From: JANNWF01 sp041675805
GTDB lineage: Bacteria > Pseudomonadota > Gammaproteobacteria > Xanthomonadales > Xanthomonadaceae
Assembly: GCA_041675805.1 (NCBI GenBank)
Contig: JBAYTD010000013.1
Location: 1-36,722 of the forward strand
Direction: 5' to 3'
DNA: 36,722 bases
The notes under the pieces were generated by a model that saw nothing but the letters and a program-made list of their open reading frames with translations, was not told the DNA's origin and ran no database searches. This document shows positions 1-8,268 of the stretch, piece after piece. The position numbers and the translations under genes are program-made. The stretch's first letter is position 1, and each line of letters opens with the position of its first letter.

Positions 1-795
1 CGGCAGCAGGCCGGGGGCGAAGGTGGCGACCACGGAGAAGGCGTAGGCCGCCGCCGTGCCGACCGCAACCAGCGAGTTCATGTCCGGTGCCAGCCGCGCC
101 AGCGCCGGGAAGCCGGCCTGGTAGAAACGCCGTCCGGGCAGCACCAGCACCAGGCTGGTGAGGACGAACTGGATGACCCAGCTGGTCTGCATGCCGAGCG
201 TGTGGCCGACCCAGTGATGCATCGCCGGGATCAGGTGCGAGCCCATTTCCAGCACGAACACCGGCGCGGTCAGCACCGCCGCCAGCCACAGGTCGCGATG
301 CAGTGTCCGAAGCTCGGCGTCCTTGCGTGCCAGCGTTTCCTCGTTGTCGGCGCTGGCCGCCGGCGAGACCGGCCGCGCCGCGTAGCCGGCCTTGTCGATG
401 GCCGCCAGCAAGGCCTGCGGGTCGGCCGTGCCCTGCACCGTGGCGCGCTCGGTGGCCAGGTTGACGCTGGCCTCGGCGACGCCCGGCACGGCCTTCAGCG
501 CGCGCTCGACGCGACCGACGCAGGAAGCGCAGGTCATGCCCTCGACCTCCAGTTGCAGCGTCTGCGCCGGCACGCCGTAACCGGCGCGCTCGACCGCCTG
601 CACCAGGGCGGCGCGATCCAGCGGCCCAGCGGCGTGGATGTCGGCGCGCTCGGTGACCAGATTGACCGCCACCTTGTCGACACCGGGGACGCCGGCCAGC
701 GCCTTCTCCACCCGGCCGACGCAGGAGGCGCAACTCATGCCCTTGATCGGCAGACTGAGGCTGACCACGTTGTGTCCGTGCTGATCGGTTGTCAT
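1..795 (-). CDS. copA: Copper-translocating P1B-type ATPase, N-terminal part (cut by window edge)
   Basis: Exports Cu(I) from the cytoplasm across the inner membrane using ATP. The reading frame runs from an ATG at 795 (complement) leftwards off the window, giving 265 codons without a stop. Two heavy-metal-associated domains are visible, each with a Cu-binding CxxC: GMSCASC at residues 19-25 and GMTCASC at 86-92. The second is followed by a charged linker and the first membrane helices, starting near residue 172 (LWLAAVLTAPVFVLEMG). The actuator, phosphorylation (DKTG) and CPC regions lie outside the window. A GGAG sits 7 nt before the ATG, which supports this start. A MerR-family copper operator lies just upstream. 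Two HMA domains and the CASC motifs make copper more likely than zinc or cadmium. The substrate is inferred, because the CPC motif is not visible. Confidence 0.93.
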   Translation of the reverse strand, partial: MTTDQHGHNVVSLSLPIKGMSCASCVGRVEKALAGVPGVDKVAVNLVTERADIHAAGPLDRAALVQAVERAGYGVPAQTLQLEVEGMTCASCVGRVERALKAVPGVAEASVNLATERATVQGTADPQALLAAIDKAGYAARPVSPAASADNEETLARKDAELRTLHRDLWLAAVLTAPVFVLEMGSHLIPAMHHWVGHTLGMQTSWVIQFVLTSLVLVLPGRRFYQAGFPALARLAPDMNSLVAVGTAAAYAFSVVATFAPGLLP

Positions 796-828
796 GACCT
801 ACTCCCGTGCGTGTCCTCGATGCCGCCA

Positions 829-862
829 CGATAGACCTTGCCACGATGGCAAGGTTAAGCGC
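829..862 (-). promoter_or_regulatory. CueR/HmrR-type copper-responsive operator-promoter of copA
   Basis: A perfect inverted repeat, ACCTTGCCA (835-843) and TGGCAAGGT (847-855), has a 3-nt spacer. On the minus strand it lies between a -35-like TTAACC and a -10-like TATCGT separated by 19 nt. A long spacer containing the dyad is the hallmark of MerR-family activated promoters. The sequence closely matches known CueR/HmrR boxes upstream of copA genes. The regulator gene itself is not in the window. Confidence 0.85.
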
Positions 863-1056
863 CGCGCCGTCCGCCGAGCGTTGGCGCGGCGCAGATCGGC
901 ACCCGGGCGGCCGCTGCGCGGCGGCTTTCACGCCGCCTTGATCCTCGATGCCTGCCGCTGAACGGGGAACGCCCGGCGGCGGGCCACGCCGTCCGCCCGG
1001 TGCTAGCATCCTTTCTTCGCCATCCAGGCGGCACTGCGCTAAAGGGGCATCACGGC

Positions 1057-3000
1057 ATGAAGACGCATCTGGGACATTACGAAATCGTCGAGGAACTGGG
1101 CCGCGGCGGGATGGGCGTGGTCTACAAGGGCTTCGAACCGGCGCTGGGACGCTACGTCGCGATCAAGGAGCTCTCGCCCTCGCTGGCGCACGACCCCAAC
1201 CTGGTCGAGCGCTTCCTGCGCGAGGCGCGCTCGATGGCGGCGCTGAACGACCCGCACATCATCCAGATCTATTTCATCGGCACCGACGAGTCCACCGGCC
1301 AGCCGTTCTTCGCGATGGAGTTCGTCGAGGGCGAGTCGCTGTCCGCCCTGCTCAAGCGCGAGGGCCGGCTGGAGCCCGAGCAGGCGCTGAAGATCATCCG
1401 CCAGACCGCACAGGGCCTGTCCACCGCGCATGCCAAGGGCGTGATCCACCGCGACCTGAAGCCGGGCAACCTGATGATCACTCCGCGCGGCAACGTCAAG
1501 ATCGCCGACTTCGGCATCGCCCTGGCCACCCAGGACTTCTCCAAGAAGCTCACTTCCACCGGCGAGTTCGTCGGCACGCCGGGCTACCTGTCGCCCGAGG
1601 TCTGCATCGGCAAGACGGTGGACCAGCGCTCGGACATCTTCTCGCTCGGCATCGTGCTGTTCGAGATGCTCAGCGGCCGCGTGCCGTTCACCGACGAGAG
1701 CCCACTCGGCCTGATGCTGGAAGTGGTCAAGGCGGAGTTCCCGGACATCCGCCAGCTCAATGGCGAGGTCGACGCCCAGGCCGCCACCATCCTCGGCCGG
1801 ATGATCGCCAAGGAGCCGGAGGAGCGCTTCCAGAGCTGCGAGGAACTGGTCGCCGCGCTCAGCGAGCATCCGCTGGCAATGCGCGATGGCGGCACCCTGC
1901 GCATGACCGCGGTGCCGACCGGCAACATGGCCACTGTGGTCGGCGCGCCGACGCCGGCCTCGCAGAAGCAGCGCGTGGCGACGCCGCCGCCGGTGGTGCG
2001 CACCGCGTCCGGTGCCGCCGCGCCGGCGGTGGAGCCGCCGGCGCAGCCCGCCAGCCAGGCCGCCGCCTCGCGGCCCTCGGTGCTCGAGCGCCAGGCACCC
2101 CACAAGTCCGGGCTCGGCCTGCCGCTGGCCATCGCCGCCGCCGTCGTGCTGCTGCTCGGCGGCGCGGCGTTCGCCATGCGCGGCACCCTGATGGACTACG
2201 CGCGCGGCTTCAAGGACGGCTTCGCCGGGGCCAGCAGCGCCTATGAGGACGGCGTCGCCGCCGGCAAGGCGAGCAATCCGATCCCGCTCAGCCAGGCCAG
2301 CGAACTGCCCGCCGACGCCGACCGCGCCGCATCCGCCAACGCTGCGTCCGACGCGCCGACACCGGCCGAAGGCGTAACGGCGTCGCTGGCCGACTGGGTC
2401 GAGATCGCCGCCGCCACGCCGGCGAACGAGGCCAGCCAGGCTGCCGACGCGCCCGCCGCAACGACGACCGCCGGCGCGCCGGCATCGGAATCCCTCGCGC
2501 CGGCCGCGGTGACGCAGCCCGCACAAGCCCCCGCGACCATCGCCCGCGCCGAGCCGGTGCGCCGGCCGGCCCCGCCGCCGCGCATAGCCGTGGTGGCGAT
2601 GGGCGATACGGCGATCACCGGCCCGGCCCGCCAGCGCATCGAAGAGCGCCTGCAGCGCGCCGGCTTCGAGTTGGCCGACGCCGACCTGCTGCCCAGCCGC
2701 AACGATGTCGCCGGCCTGCTCGACGCCCTGCAACGGCATGCCGTCGCCGTGGTCGTGGTGCGCGCCGAAGCGGTCGGCTCGCAGGAGTTGCAGTACTACG
2801 GCCGCAGTTCGACCCTGTACACCGCCAACCTCAACGTGCGCGCCTACCTGGTGCCGGAAAAGCGCCCGCTCGGTGCCGGCTTCCGGGCCAAGGTCAACTT
2901 CACCAACATCAATGCCGACACCGAGGCGGAGAGCGCCGTGCAGCCGCATCTGGACGGGCTGGTCGACACCTTGACGCCGTACCGCTCGCGCAGGGGCTGA
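1057..3000 (+). CDS. Membrane-anchored Ser/Thr protein kinase (Hanks type)
   Basis: A 647-aa receptor-like kinase. The N-terminal kinase domain (about residues 8-280) has the glycine loop GRGGMG (15-20), Lys37 in VAIKEL, HRDLKPGN with catalytic Asp133, DFG at 151-153 and a GTPGYLSPE activation segment, so it should be active. A proline/alanine-rich linker leads to one transmembrane helix (about 354-373). After it come a second low-complexity stretch and a C-terminal folded region of about 150 residues (starting RIAVVAMGDTAITG) that should lie in the periplasm. I do not recognise that region. The ATG at 1057 is chosen because GGGG lies 9 nt before it and the kinase fold begins directly after; an in-frame upstream ATG at 1000 would add residues unlike the family. 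A weak -10-like TAGCAT lies at 1004-1009. The gene stands alone, and its ligand and targets are unknown. Confidence 0.9.
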   Translation: MKTHLGHYEIVEELGRGGMGVVYKGFEPALGRYVAIKELSPSLAHDPNLVERFLREARSMAALNDPHIIQIYFIGTDESTGQPFFAMEFVEGESLSALLKREGRLEPEQALKIIRQTAQGLSTAHAKGVIHRDLKPGNLMITPRGNVKIADFGIALATQDFSKKLTSTGEFVGTPGYLSPEVCIGKTVDQRSDIFSLGIVLFEMLSGRVPFTDESPLGLMLEVVKAEFPDIRQLNGEVDAQAATILGRMIAKEPEERFQSCEELVAALSEHPLAMRDGGTLRMTAVPTGNMATVVGAPTPASQKQRVATPPPVVRTASGAAAPAVEPPAQPASQAAASRPSVLERQAPHKSGLGLPLAIAAAVVLLLGGAAFAMRGTLMDYARGFKDGFAGASSAYEDGVAAGKASNPIPLSQASELPADADRAASANAASDAPTPAEGVTASLADWVEIAAATPANEASQAADAPAATTTAGAPASESLAPAAVTQPAQAPATIARAEPVRRPAPPPRIAVVAMGDTAITGPARQRIEERLQRAGFELADADLLPSRNDVAGLLDALQRHAVAVVVVRAEAVGSQELQYYGRSSTLYTANLNVRAYLVPEKRPLGAGFRAKVNFTNINADTEAESAVQPHLDGLVDTLTPYRSRRG

Positions 3001-3050
3001 TCGCGCTCAAGGGCGAAGCCGCGCTGCAGCGGCACCCGATCGGCAAAAGA

Positions 3051-3080
3051 AAACCCGCTCCAGTTGCCTGGAGCGGGTTT
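3051..3080. terminator. Bidirectional rho-independent terminator
   Basis: A perfect 12-bp stem, AAACCCGCTCCA (3051-3062) and TGGAGCGGGTTT (3069-3080), has a 6-nt loop. It is flanked by an A-rich run on the left and a T-rich run (TTTCTT) on the right. It lies between the convergent kinase and dehydratase genes, so it can stop transcription from both sides. Confidence 0.9.
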
Positions 3081-3157
3081 CTTCCCTCCCCTCATTGCAC
3101 CAGCCCCGCAGGGCCAGTGAGGCGATCCTAAGCGCAAGCGATGGCGGATTGCATGCT

Positions 3158-3179
3158 GCGCTGCATCGTAGTGCAGCGC
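3158..3179. repeat. Small palindrome downstream of the dehydratase gene
   Basis: GCGCTGCA (3158-3165) and TGCAGCGC (3172-3179) form an 8-bp stem with a 6-nt loop. It begins 13 nt past the stop codon of the minus-strand dehydratase gene. There is no T-run, so it could be an RNA-stabilising hairpin or a weak terminator. Confidence 0.4.
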
Positions 3180-3191
3180 TGCGCCGGGCGA

Positions 3192-4151
3192 TCAGCGCGC
3201 ATGCTGCCAGGGCAGCCGGTCGAGATCGACATTGCCGCCGGACAGGATCACCCCGACCCGGCGGCCGGCGAAATGCTGCGGATGACGCAGGATCGCCGCC
3301 AACGGCACGGCCGATGACGGCTCGACGACCAGTTTCAGCCGCTCCCAGATCAGCCGCATGGCGGCGATCACTTCGGCGTCGCTGACCAGCAGGATGTCAG
3401 TCAGGCGCTGGCGCAGGATGGCGAAGGTCAGCGGTGCCAGTTCGGCGCGCAGGCCATCGCAGATCGTGTCCACCGGCCGGCCGCGCAGGATTTCGCCGGC
3501 GCGCAGCGAATCATGGGCGTCGCAGGCACCTTCCGGCTCGGCACCGAACGCCTCGATGTCGGCCCGCAGCGACTGTGCGGCGATCGCCGTGCCGGATAGC
3601 AGGCCGCCGCCGGACACCGGGGCGATCACGCAGTCCAGCGTCGGCTGCTGCTCCAGCAGTTCCAGCGCCGCCGTGCCCTGGCCGGCGATCACCCGTGGGT
3701 CGTTGAAGGGATGGATGTAGCTGGCCTGGCGCTCGGCCAGCAGTTCGGCGACCACGCGGTCGCGATCCTGCTGGCTGGTCTCGCAATGGACGATCTCCGC
3801 GCCGTGGCCGGCGATGGCGTCCAGCTTGATGCGCGGGGCACCGCGCGGCACCACCACGGTGGCAGGGATGCCGCGCAGGCGGCAGGCCAGGGCGATGGCG
3901 GCACCGTGATTGCCCGAGCTTTGCGTCAGCACGCCGCGTGCCGCCTGCGCCGCGTCCAGCGAGAACACCGCATTGCAGGCACCGCGAAACTTGAACGCGC
4001 CGCCGCGTTGCAGGTTTTCGCACTTGAAATGCAGGGCGCAGCCGGCCAACCGGTCCAGCGCCTCGTCGTGCAGCACCGGCGTGCGCCGAGCGTGCGGGGC
4101 GATTCGCCGCGCTGCCGCGCGCAGGTCATCGAGCGTCGGTGCGGCGTCCAT
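3192..4151 (-). CDS. PLP-dependent threonine/serine dehydratase-like enzyme
   Basis: A 319-aa fold-type II PLP enzyme of the threonine ammonia-lyase / serine racemase group. These enzymes deaminate Thr or Ser (or 3-hydroxyaspartate) to a 2-oxo acid plus ammonia. The Schiff-base lysine is Lys54 in GGAFKFRGA. The substrate loop SSGNHG, the phosphate-binding glycine loop SGGGLLSG and the C-terminal SGGNVDL are all present. The length fits the catabolic form without the C-terminal ACT regulatory domain of biosynthetic IlvA (about 500 aa). The ATG directly follows the stop codon of the upstream BASS transporter gene with no gap, so the two are very likely one operon. The exact substrate (Thr, Ser, racemisation or hydroxyaspartate) cannot be decided from sequence alone. 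Confidence 0.88.
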   Translation of the reverse strand: MDAAPTLDDLRAAARRIAPHARRTPVLHDEALDRLAGCALHFKCENLQRGGAFKFRGACNAVFSLDAAQAARGVLTQSSGNHGAAIALACRLRGIPATVVVPRGAPRIKLDAIAGHGAEIVHCETSQQDRDRVVAELLAERQASYIHPFNDPRVIAGQGTAALELLEQQPTLDCVIAPVSGGGLLSGTAIAAQSLRADIEAFGAEPEGACDAHDSLRAGEILRGRPVDTICDGLRAELAPLTFAILRQRLTDILLVSDAEVIAAMRLIWERLKLVVEPSSAVPLAAILRHPQHFAGRRVGVILSGGNVDLDRLPWQHAR

Positions 4152-5018
4152 TCAGGCCGTCGCGCGGCGACCGCGCAGCAGCCACCAGGCGAAGCAGCCG
4201 GCGCTGAGGTACATGATCACCGAGTACACCGCCGGGGCGATGGAGGCACCGGCGCGTTGCAGCACTTCCAGGGCGATGAAGATGGCCAGCGTGCCGTTGT
4301 GGATGCCGATCTCGAAGGCGATGGCGGTGGCCTGCGGCCGGCCCAGCCGGGCCACCCGCGACAGGCTGTAGCCGGCACCGAGGCTGATCAGGTTGAAGGC
4401 CAGGCAGGCCAGCCCGACCACCGGTGCATAGGTCACCAGCATGTCCCATTCGGAGACGATGGCGAGGCCGATCAACAGCGCCAGCACCACGCTGGACAAC
4501 AGCCGCACCGGCCGCTCGGCGGCGTCGGCCAGGGCCGGCCGCCAGGCGCGCAGGCCCATGCCGAGCAGAACCGGCACGATCACCAGCACCGCCACTTCGA
4601 CGATCTTGCGCGTCGGCGGCGGCACCGCGCCTTCGGCGCCGAGGAACACCTGCATCGCCAGCGCCGTCCACAGCGGCAGGGTAACGAGGGCAAGCAGGCT
4701 GTTCACCGCCGTCAGCGACACGTTCAGCGCCACGTCGCCGCGCGCCAGATGGCTGAACAGGTTGGCGGTGACGCCGCCGGGCGAGGCGGCGAGCAGGATC
4801 AGGCCCAGCGCCAGTTCGCCCGGCAGGCCGGTGACCCAGGCCAGGGCGAAGGCGACCGGCGGCAACAGCAGCAGTTGCACCGCCAGCGCCAGCACGGTGG
4901 CGCGCGGCGTCGCCGCCACCCGGCGGAAGTCGGCCACGGTCAGGTGCAGACCCAGGCCCGCCATCACCACCGCCAGCGCAATCGGCAGGAATGCCGTGAC
5001 CAAGATGTTGTCGCCCAC
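4152..5018 (-). CDS. BASS-family (bile acid:sodium symporter type) transporter
   Basis: A 288-aa inner-membrane protein made almost entirely of hydrophobic helices (8 to 10). It contains the typical ASPGGVTANLFSHLARGDVALNVSLTAVNS-like region in which the family binds sodium, here around residues 78-108. Characterised bacterial and plant relatives move bile acids, pyruvate, pantoate/ketopantoate or other organic acids. The start is taken as the GTG at 5018, because GGGGAGG lies 8 nt upstream of it; the in-frame ATG at 5048 has no ribosome-binding site. The gene is directly coupled to the dehydratase gene downstream, which suggests transport of the amino acid's 2-oxo-acid product or a related acid. 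The substrate is not known. Confidence 0.87.
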   Translation of the reverse strand: MGDNILVTAFLPIALAVVMAGLGLHLTVADFRRVAATPRATVLALAVQLLLLPPVAFALAWVTGLPGELALGLILLAASPGGVTANLFSHLARGDVALNVSLTAVNSLLALVTLPLWTALAMQVFLGAEGAVPPPTRKIVEVAVLVIVPVLLGMGLRAWRPALADAAERPVRLLSSVVLALLIGLAIVSEWDMLVTYAPVVGLACLAFNLISLGAGYSLSRVARLGRPQATAIAFEIGIHNGTLAIFIALEVLQRAGASIAPAVYSVIMYLSAGCFAWWLLRGRRATA

Positions 5019-5112
5019 GATGGCCGCCTCCCCGGAACCGACGCGCATCTTATTATGGCGCGGCGTCGGATGCGGCGCGTGCCCGCGCCCCGGGCCCGAC
5101 ACGGACCACTTC
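5019..5112. promoter_or_regulatory. Divergent promoter region, BASS transporter / patatin
   Basis: This 94-nt space separates two genes that point away from each other. The only AT-rich patch in it, TTATTATG (5050-5057), offers TATTAT as a -10 for the plus strand and CATAAT for the minus strand. No convincing -35 element is seen in either direction. Confidence 0.4.
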
Positions 5113-7338
5113 ATGCGATCACTCTGCCTGCTGCTGACCGCCCTGTTCGCCTTCGCCTGCCCGGCGCTGGCCGAGCCCGTCGCCGTGCCCGACCACGTGC
5201 GGCCGCGAGTCGGCCTGGTGCTGGGCGGCGGCGGCGCGCGCGGCGCGGCGCACATCGGCGTGCTGCAGGTGCTCGAACGCGAGCGCATTCCCGTCCACGC
5301 CATCGCCGGCACCAGCATGGGTGCCATCGTCGGCGGTCTGTACGCCACCGGCTACGACGCCGAGGCCATCGCCCGCATCCTCGCCGGCATCGACTGGGCC
5401 GACGCCCTGCGCGACGAACCGCCACGGCTGATGCGGCCGATGCGCGCCAAGGAGGAGGACCTGCGCCTGCTGCTGAACACGCGGATCGGCTTCCGCGACG
5501 GCCGCATCGCCTTCCCGCAGGGCTTCATCCAGGGCCAGCGGCTGATGCAGTTGCTGCGCCGGCTGCTGCTGCCGGCCTGGAACGTCGAGCATTTCGACCA
5601 GCTCGCCGTGCCGTTCCGCTGCGTCAGCACCGACATCGCCAGCGGCGAGGCGGTGGTGTTCGACCACGGCGACCTGGCGCTGGCGGTGCGCGCCAGCATG
5701 TCGGTGCCGGGCGCGTTCTCGCCGGTCCACATCGACGGCCGGCTGCTGGTCGACGGCGGCCTCGCCGACAACATTCCGACCGCCATCGCCCGCGACATGG
5801 GTGCCCAGCGGCTGATCGTGGTCGACGTCGGCTCACCGCTGGCAGACGCCGATTCGCTGACCTCGCCGTTCGCCATTTCGATGCAGATGATCGATGTGAT
5901 GATGCGCCGACGCAGCGAGGAAACCCTGGCCGCGCTCGACCCCGGCGACATCCTGCTGCGACCGGATCTGGGCGACATCGGCAGCGTCAGCTTCCAGCGC
6001 GCGGTGGAGGGCATCGAGGCCGGCCGGCTGGCCGCCGAGGCGGCGTTGCCGCGCCTGCGCGAACTGGCGCTGAGCGCAGAGGACTGGCAGGCGCATCTCG
6101 CCGCGCGTCCGCAACCGACCTTCGACGAGGCGCTGATCGCCTTCGTCGAGGTGCTCGACGCCGATACCCGCAGCGGCCACTACGTCGAGAACCGGCTCGG
6201 CACCCTGGTCGGCCGGCCGGTCGAGCCGGCGCGCATCGACGACGCCGTCAATGCGGTCTACGGCGGTGGCGGCTTCGAGACCATCGACTGGCGGCTGCGC
6301 CCCGGCATCGACGGCCCCGGCGTCGCCATCCACCCGGTCGACAAGCGCTGGGGGCCGAATTTCCTCCGTCTCGGCCTGCGCCTGTCGGACGATTTCGAGG
6401 GCCGCAACGGCTACCAGTTGATCGTCGAGTCCACCGCCACCGGACTCAACGACGCCGGCGCGGAATGGCGCAACACGCTGTCGCTGGGCGCGGCCGCCGG
6501 CCTGCGCAGCGAGTGGTACCAGCCGACCGGCGCGCTCAGCGAGTTCTACGTCCAGCCCTACATCGATTACCGCGCGCATGAACTGCCGCTGCGGGTCGGT
6601 GAGGAGATCCTGGCCGACTACCGGCTGCGACGCGCCCGGCTGGGCGTCGAGGGTGGCTGGAATATTTCCCCCATCGCCCGCCTCAGCGCCGGCGTCGAGC
6701 GTGGCTACAGTCAGCTCAACGCCCGCGTCGGCAGCGATCTGTTCGCCGACTCGCGACGCGGCGGCTACGGCGCGGTCAACCTCGGCTATGTCCGCGACAC
6801 CCTCGACGAGGTCGGCTTCCCGTCCACCGGCAGCCGCTTCGACGCCCGCGGCATGCTGTTCACCCCCGCACTGGGCAGCGCCGCCGACGCCCAGTTGCTG
6901 CGCCTGTCCTACGACCGCGCCTGGCACGCCGACAAGCATCGCTGGCTGCTCGGCGCGCGCGGCCAGGTCGCCTGGGGACGGCCCGACCTGTCCGCCGCGC
7001 TGGCCGAACTGGGCGGCTTCCTCAACGTCTCCGGCTATGGCGAGCGCGAACTGCTCGGCCTGCACAGCGCCCTGCTGCGCGGCGTCTACTACCGCCGGCT
7101 GGGCGGACGCGGCAGCCTGTTCAGCATTCCCGCCTACATCGGTGCCAGCCTGGAGGCCGGCAACGTCTGGTCGGATCGCAACGCCATCTCGGCCGGCGAC
7201 CTGCGCGGTGCCGGCAGCCTGTTCATCGGCGTCAGCTCGCCGTTCGGACCGATCTTCCTCGGCTACGGCCTGAGCGAAGGCGGCACCGACGCCTTCTACC
7301 TGCATTTCGGCTCGCTGCTGCGCCCGGCGGTGCAGTGA
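5113..7338 (+). CDS. Patatin-like phospholipase fused to BamA-like beta-barrel (PlpD / type Vd secretion)
   Basis: A 741-aa protein with a signal peptide (residues 1-20, ending ACPALA). The patatin domain (about 32-320) has the oxyanion glycine loop GGGGARG (38-44), nucleophile Ser68 in GTSMG and catalytic Asp214 in DGG. A POTRA-like segment (about 355-400) and a C-terminal region of alternating amphipathic strands (about 410-741) resemble the D15/BamA surface-antigen barrel. This order matches Pseudomonas PlpD, the prototype of type Vd autotransporters, in which the barrel carries the lipase across the outer membrane. The ATG at 5113 is chosen because the signal peptide begins there. The frame is open a further 670 nt upstream, but that part lies antisense to the BASS gene. 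It stands between unrelated genes. Whether the lipase is released or stays surface-bound is unknown. Confidence 0.92.
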   Translation: MRSLCLLLTALFAFACPALAEPVAVPDHVRPRVGLVLGGGGARGAAHIGVLQVLERERIPVHAIAGTSMGAIVGGLYATGYDAEAIARILAGIDWADALRDEPPRLMRPMRAKEEDLRLLLNTRIGFRDGRIAFPQGFIQGQRLMQLLRRLLLPAWNVEHFDQLAVPFRCVSTDIASGEAVVFDHGDLALAVRASMSVPGAFSPVHIDGRLLVDGGLADNIPTAIARDMGAQRLIVVDVGSPLADADSLTSPFAISMQMIDVMMRRRSEETLAALDPGDILLRPDLGDIGSVSFQRAVEGIEAGRLAAEAALPRLRELALSAEDWQAHLAARPQPTFDEALIAFVEVLDADTRSGHYVENRLGTLVGRPVEPARIDDAVNAVYGGGGFETIDWRLRPGIDGPGVAIHPVDKRWGPNFLRLGLRLSDDFEGRNGYQLIVESTATGLNDAGAEWRNTLSLGAAAGLRSEWYQPTGALSEFYVQPYIDYRAHELPLRVGEEILADYRLRRARLGVEGGWNISPIARLSAGVERGYSQLNARVGSDLFADSRRGGYGAVNLGYVRDTLDEVGFPSTGSRFDARGMLFTPALGSAADAQLLRLSYDRAWHADKHRWLLGARGQVAWGRPDLSAALAELGGFLNVSGYGERELLGLHSALLRGVYYRRLGGRGSLFSIPAYIGASLEAGNVWSDRNAISAGDLRGAGSLFIGVSSPFGPIFLGYGLSEGGTDAFYLHFGSLLRPAVQ

Positions 7339-7396
7339 TCGGGGCCATGCCGTGATCAGGGCCATGCGGTGATCAGGGCCATGCGGTGATCAGGCA
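7336..7396. repeat. 17-bp tandem repeat, about 3.5 copies
   Basis: Units begin at 7336 (TGATCGGGGCCATGCCG, two mismatches), 7353 and 7370 (both TGATCAGGGCCATGCGG), with a partial unit at 7387-7396. The first unit starts on the TGA stop codon of the patatin gene. The array ends about 110 nt before the TorF-like gene. No hairpin or T-run is associated with it. Confidence 0.9.
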
Positions 7397-7508
7397 TTTA
7401 CAAATCCATGATCCAGCGCACATCATCGCCAGGTCCGATGCAGGCCCGGTGCCGCCAGCGCCGGGGTCGCGCCGCGACTGCCCATCAACCTGTCCCTGGG
7501 GATCATCC

Positions 7509-8183
7509 ATGTACCGTTCGCTCCTGGTCGCCGCGCTCGCCTTCGCCGCCACCCCGGCCTCTGCCGCCTCGCTTTCCGCCACGCTGACCGCCGCCAGCGA
7601 CTACCTCTACGACGGCGTCAGCCAGACCGAAGACAACGCCGCCGCCCAGGGCAGCCTGGACCTCAGCTTCGAGAACGGCTTCTACATCGGCGCCTGGGCC
7701 TCCAACGTCGATTTCGGTGCCGACGACAACACCAGCGCCGAGATCGACTACTACGCCGGCTTCGCCCGCGAACTGGAAAGCGGCTGGGGCTACGACCTCG
7801 GCATCTCCCAAATCACCTATGTCGGCGGCCCGTCCGAGTACGACTACACCGAGGTCTACGCCGGCCTGACCTTTCCCACCGGCACCGGTGCCCAGGTCTG
7901 GTTTGCCGATGACGACGAGGTGTTCGGCGGCAGCACCTGGCGCGCCAAGCTGACGCATTCCTTTGAACTGACCGAGACCGTGAGCCTCGACGTGGAAGCT
8001 ACCCGCACCCACTACAGCGACAGCTCGGCGGAAAACTTCAACCACTTCCAGTTCGGTTTCTCGAAGACGTTGAACGAGGTGTTCAGCGCCTATCTGGGCT
8101 ATTCCGACACCAGTCTGGACGACGAGCCGCGCGCCGATGGCCGCGTGCTGTTCAACATCACCGCCTCGTTCGACATCTTCTGA
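7509..8183 (+). CDS. TorF-family putative porin (Gcw_chp / TIGR02001-like)
   Basis: A 224-aa exported protein with a clear signal peptide (MYRSLLVAALAFAATPASA, residues 1-19). The mature part is rich in alternating aromatic/acidic beta-strands (for example SDYLYDGVSQTEDNAAAQG, YVGGPSEYDYTEVYAGL) and ends in Phe, as outer-membrane barrels do. The N-terminal LTAASDYLYDGVSQT block is the signature of the conserved proteobacterial Gcw_chp/TorF family, which is annotated as putative porins but has little functional data. The ATG at 7509 is chosen for the signal peptide and for GGGGA 7 nt upstream. A family-3 solute-binding protein follows 85 nt downstream on the same strand, suggesting a shared uptake or sensing role. 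The substrate is unknown. Confidence 0.85.
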   Translation: MYRSLLVAALAFAATPASAASLSATLTAASDYLYDGVSQTEDNAAAQGSLDLSFENGFYIGAWASNVDFGADDNTSAEIDYYAGFARELESGWGYDLGISQITYVGGPSEYDYTEVYAGLTFPTGTGAQVWFADDDEVFGGSTWRAKLTHSFELTETVSLDVEATRTHYSDSSAENFNHFQFGFSKTLNEVFSAYLGYSDTSLDDEPRADGRVLFNITASFDIF

Positions 8184-8268
8184 TCGCCGCGCCGCCGTGG
8201 CCGGCGACGGTCGCGGCGACGCCTTTGCCGGCCGCCATCGCGACGGCCGGCCCCATCCGACTGCAACG

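Noticed and set aside
5019..5348. Long N-terminal extension of the BASS transporter
   Set aside because: It would overlap the patatin gene and contains no hydrophobic or family-like sequence; the GTG at 5018 has a strong ribosome-binding site.
3711..6581. A 956-codon plus-strand frame
   Set aside because: It is antisense to the dehydratase and BASS genes and out of frame with the patatin gene; Arg/His/Gln-rich nonsense composition.
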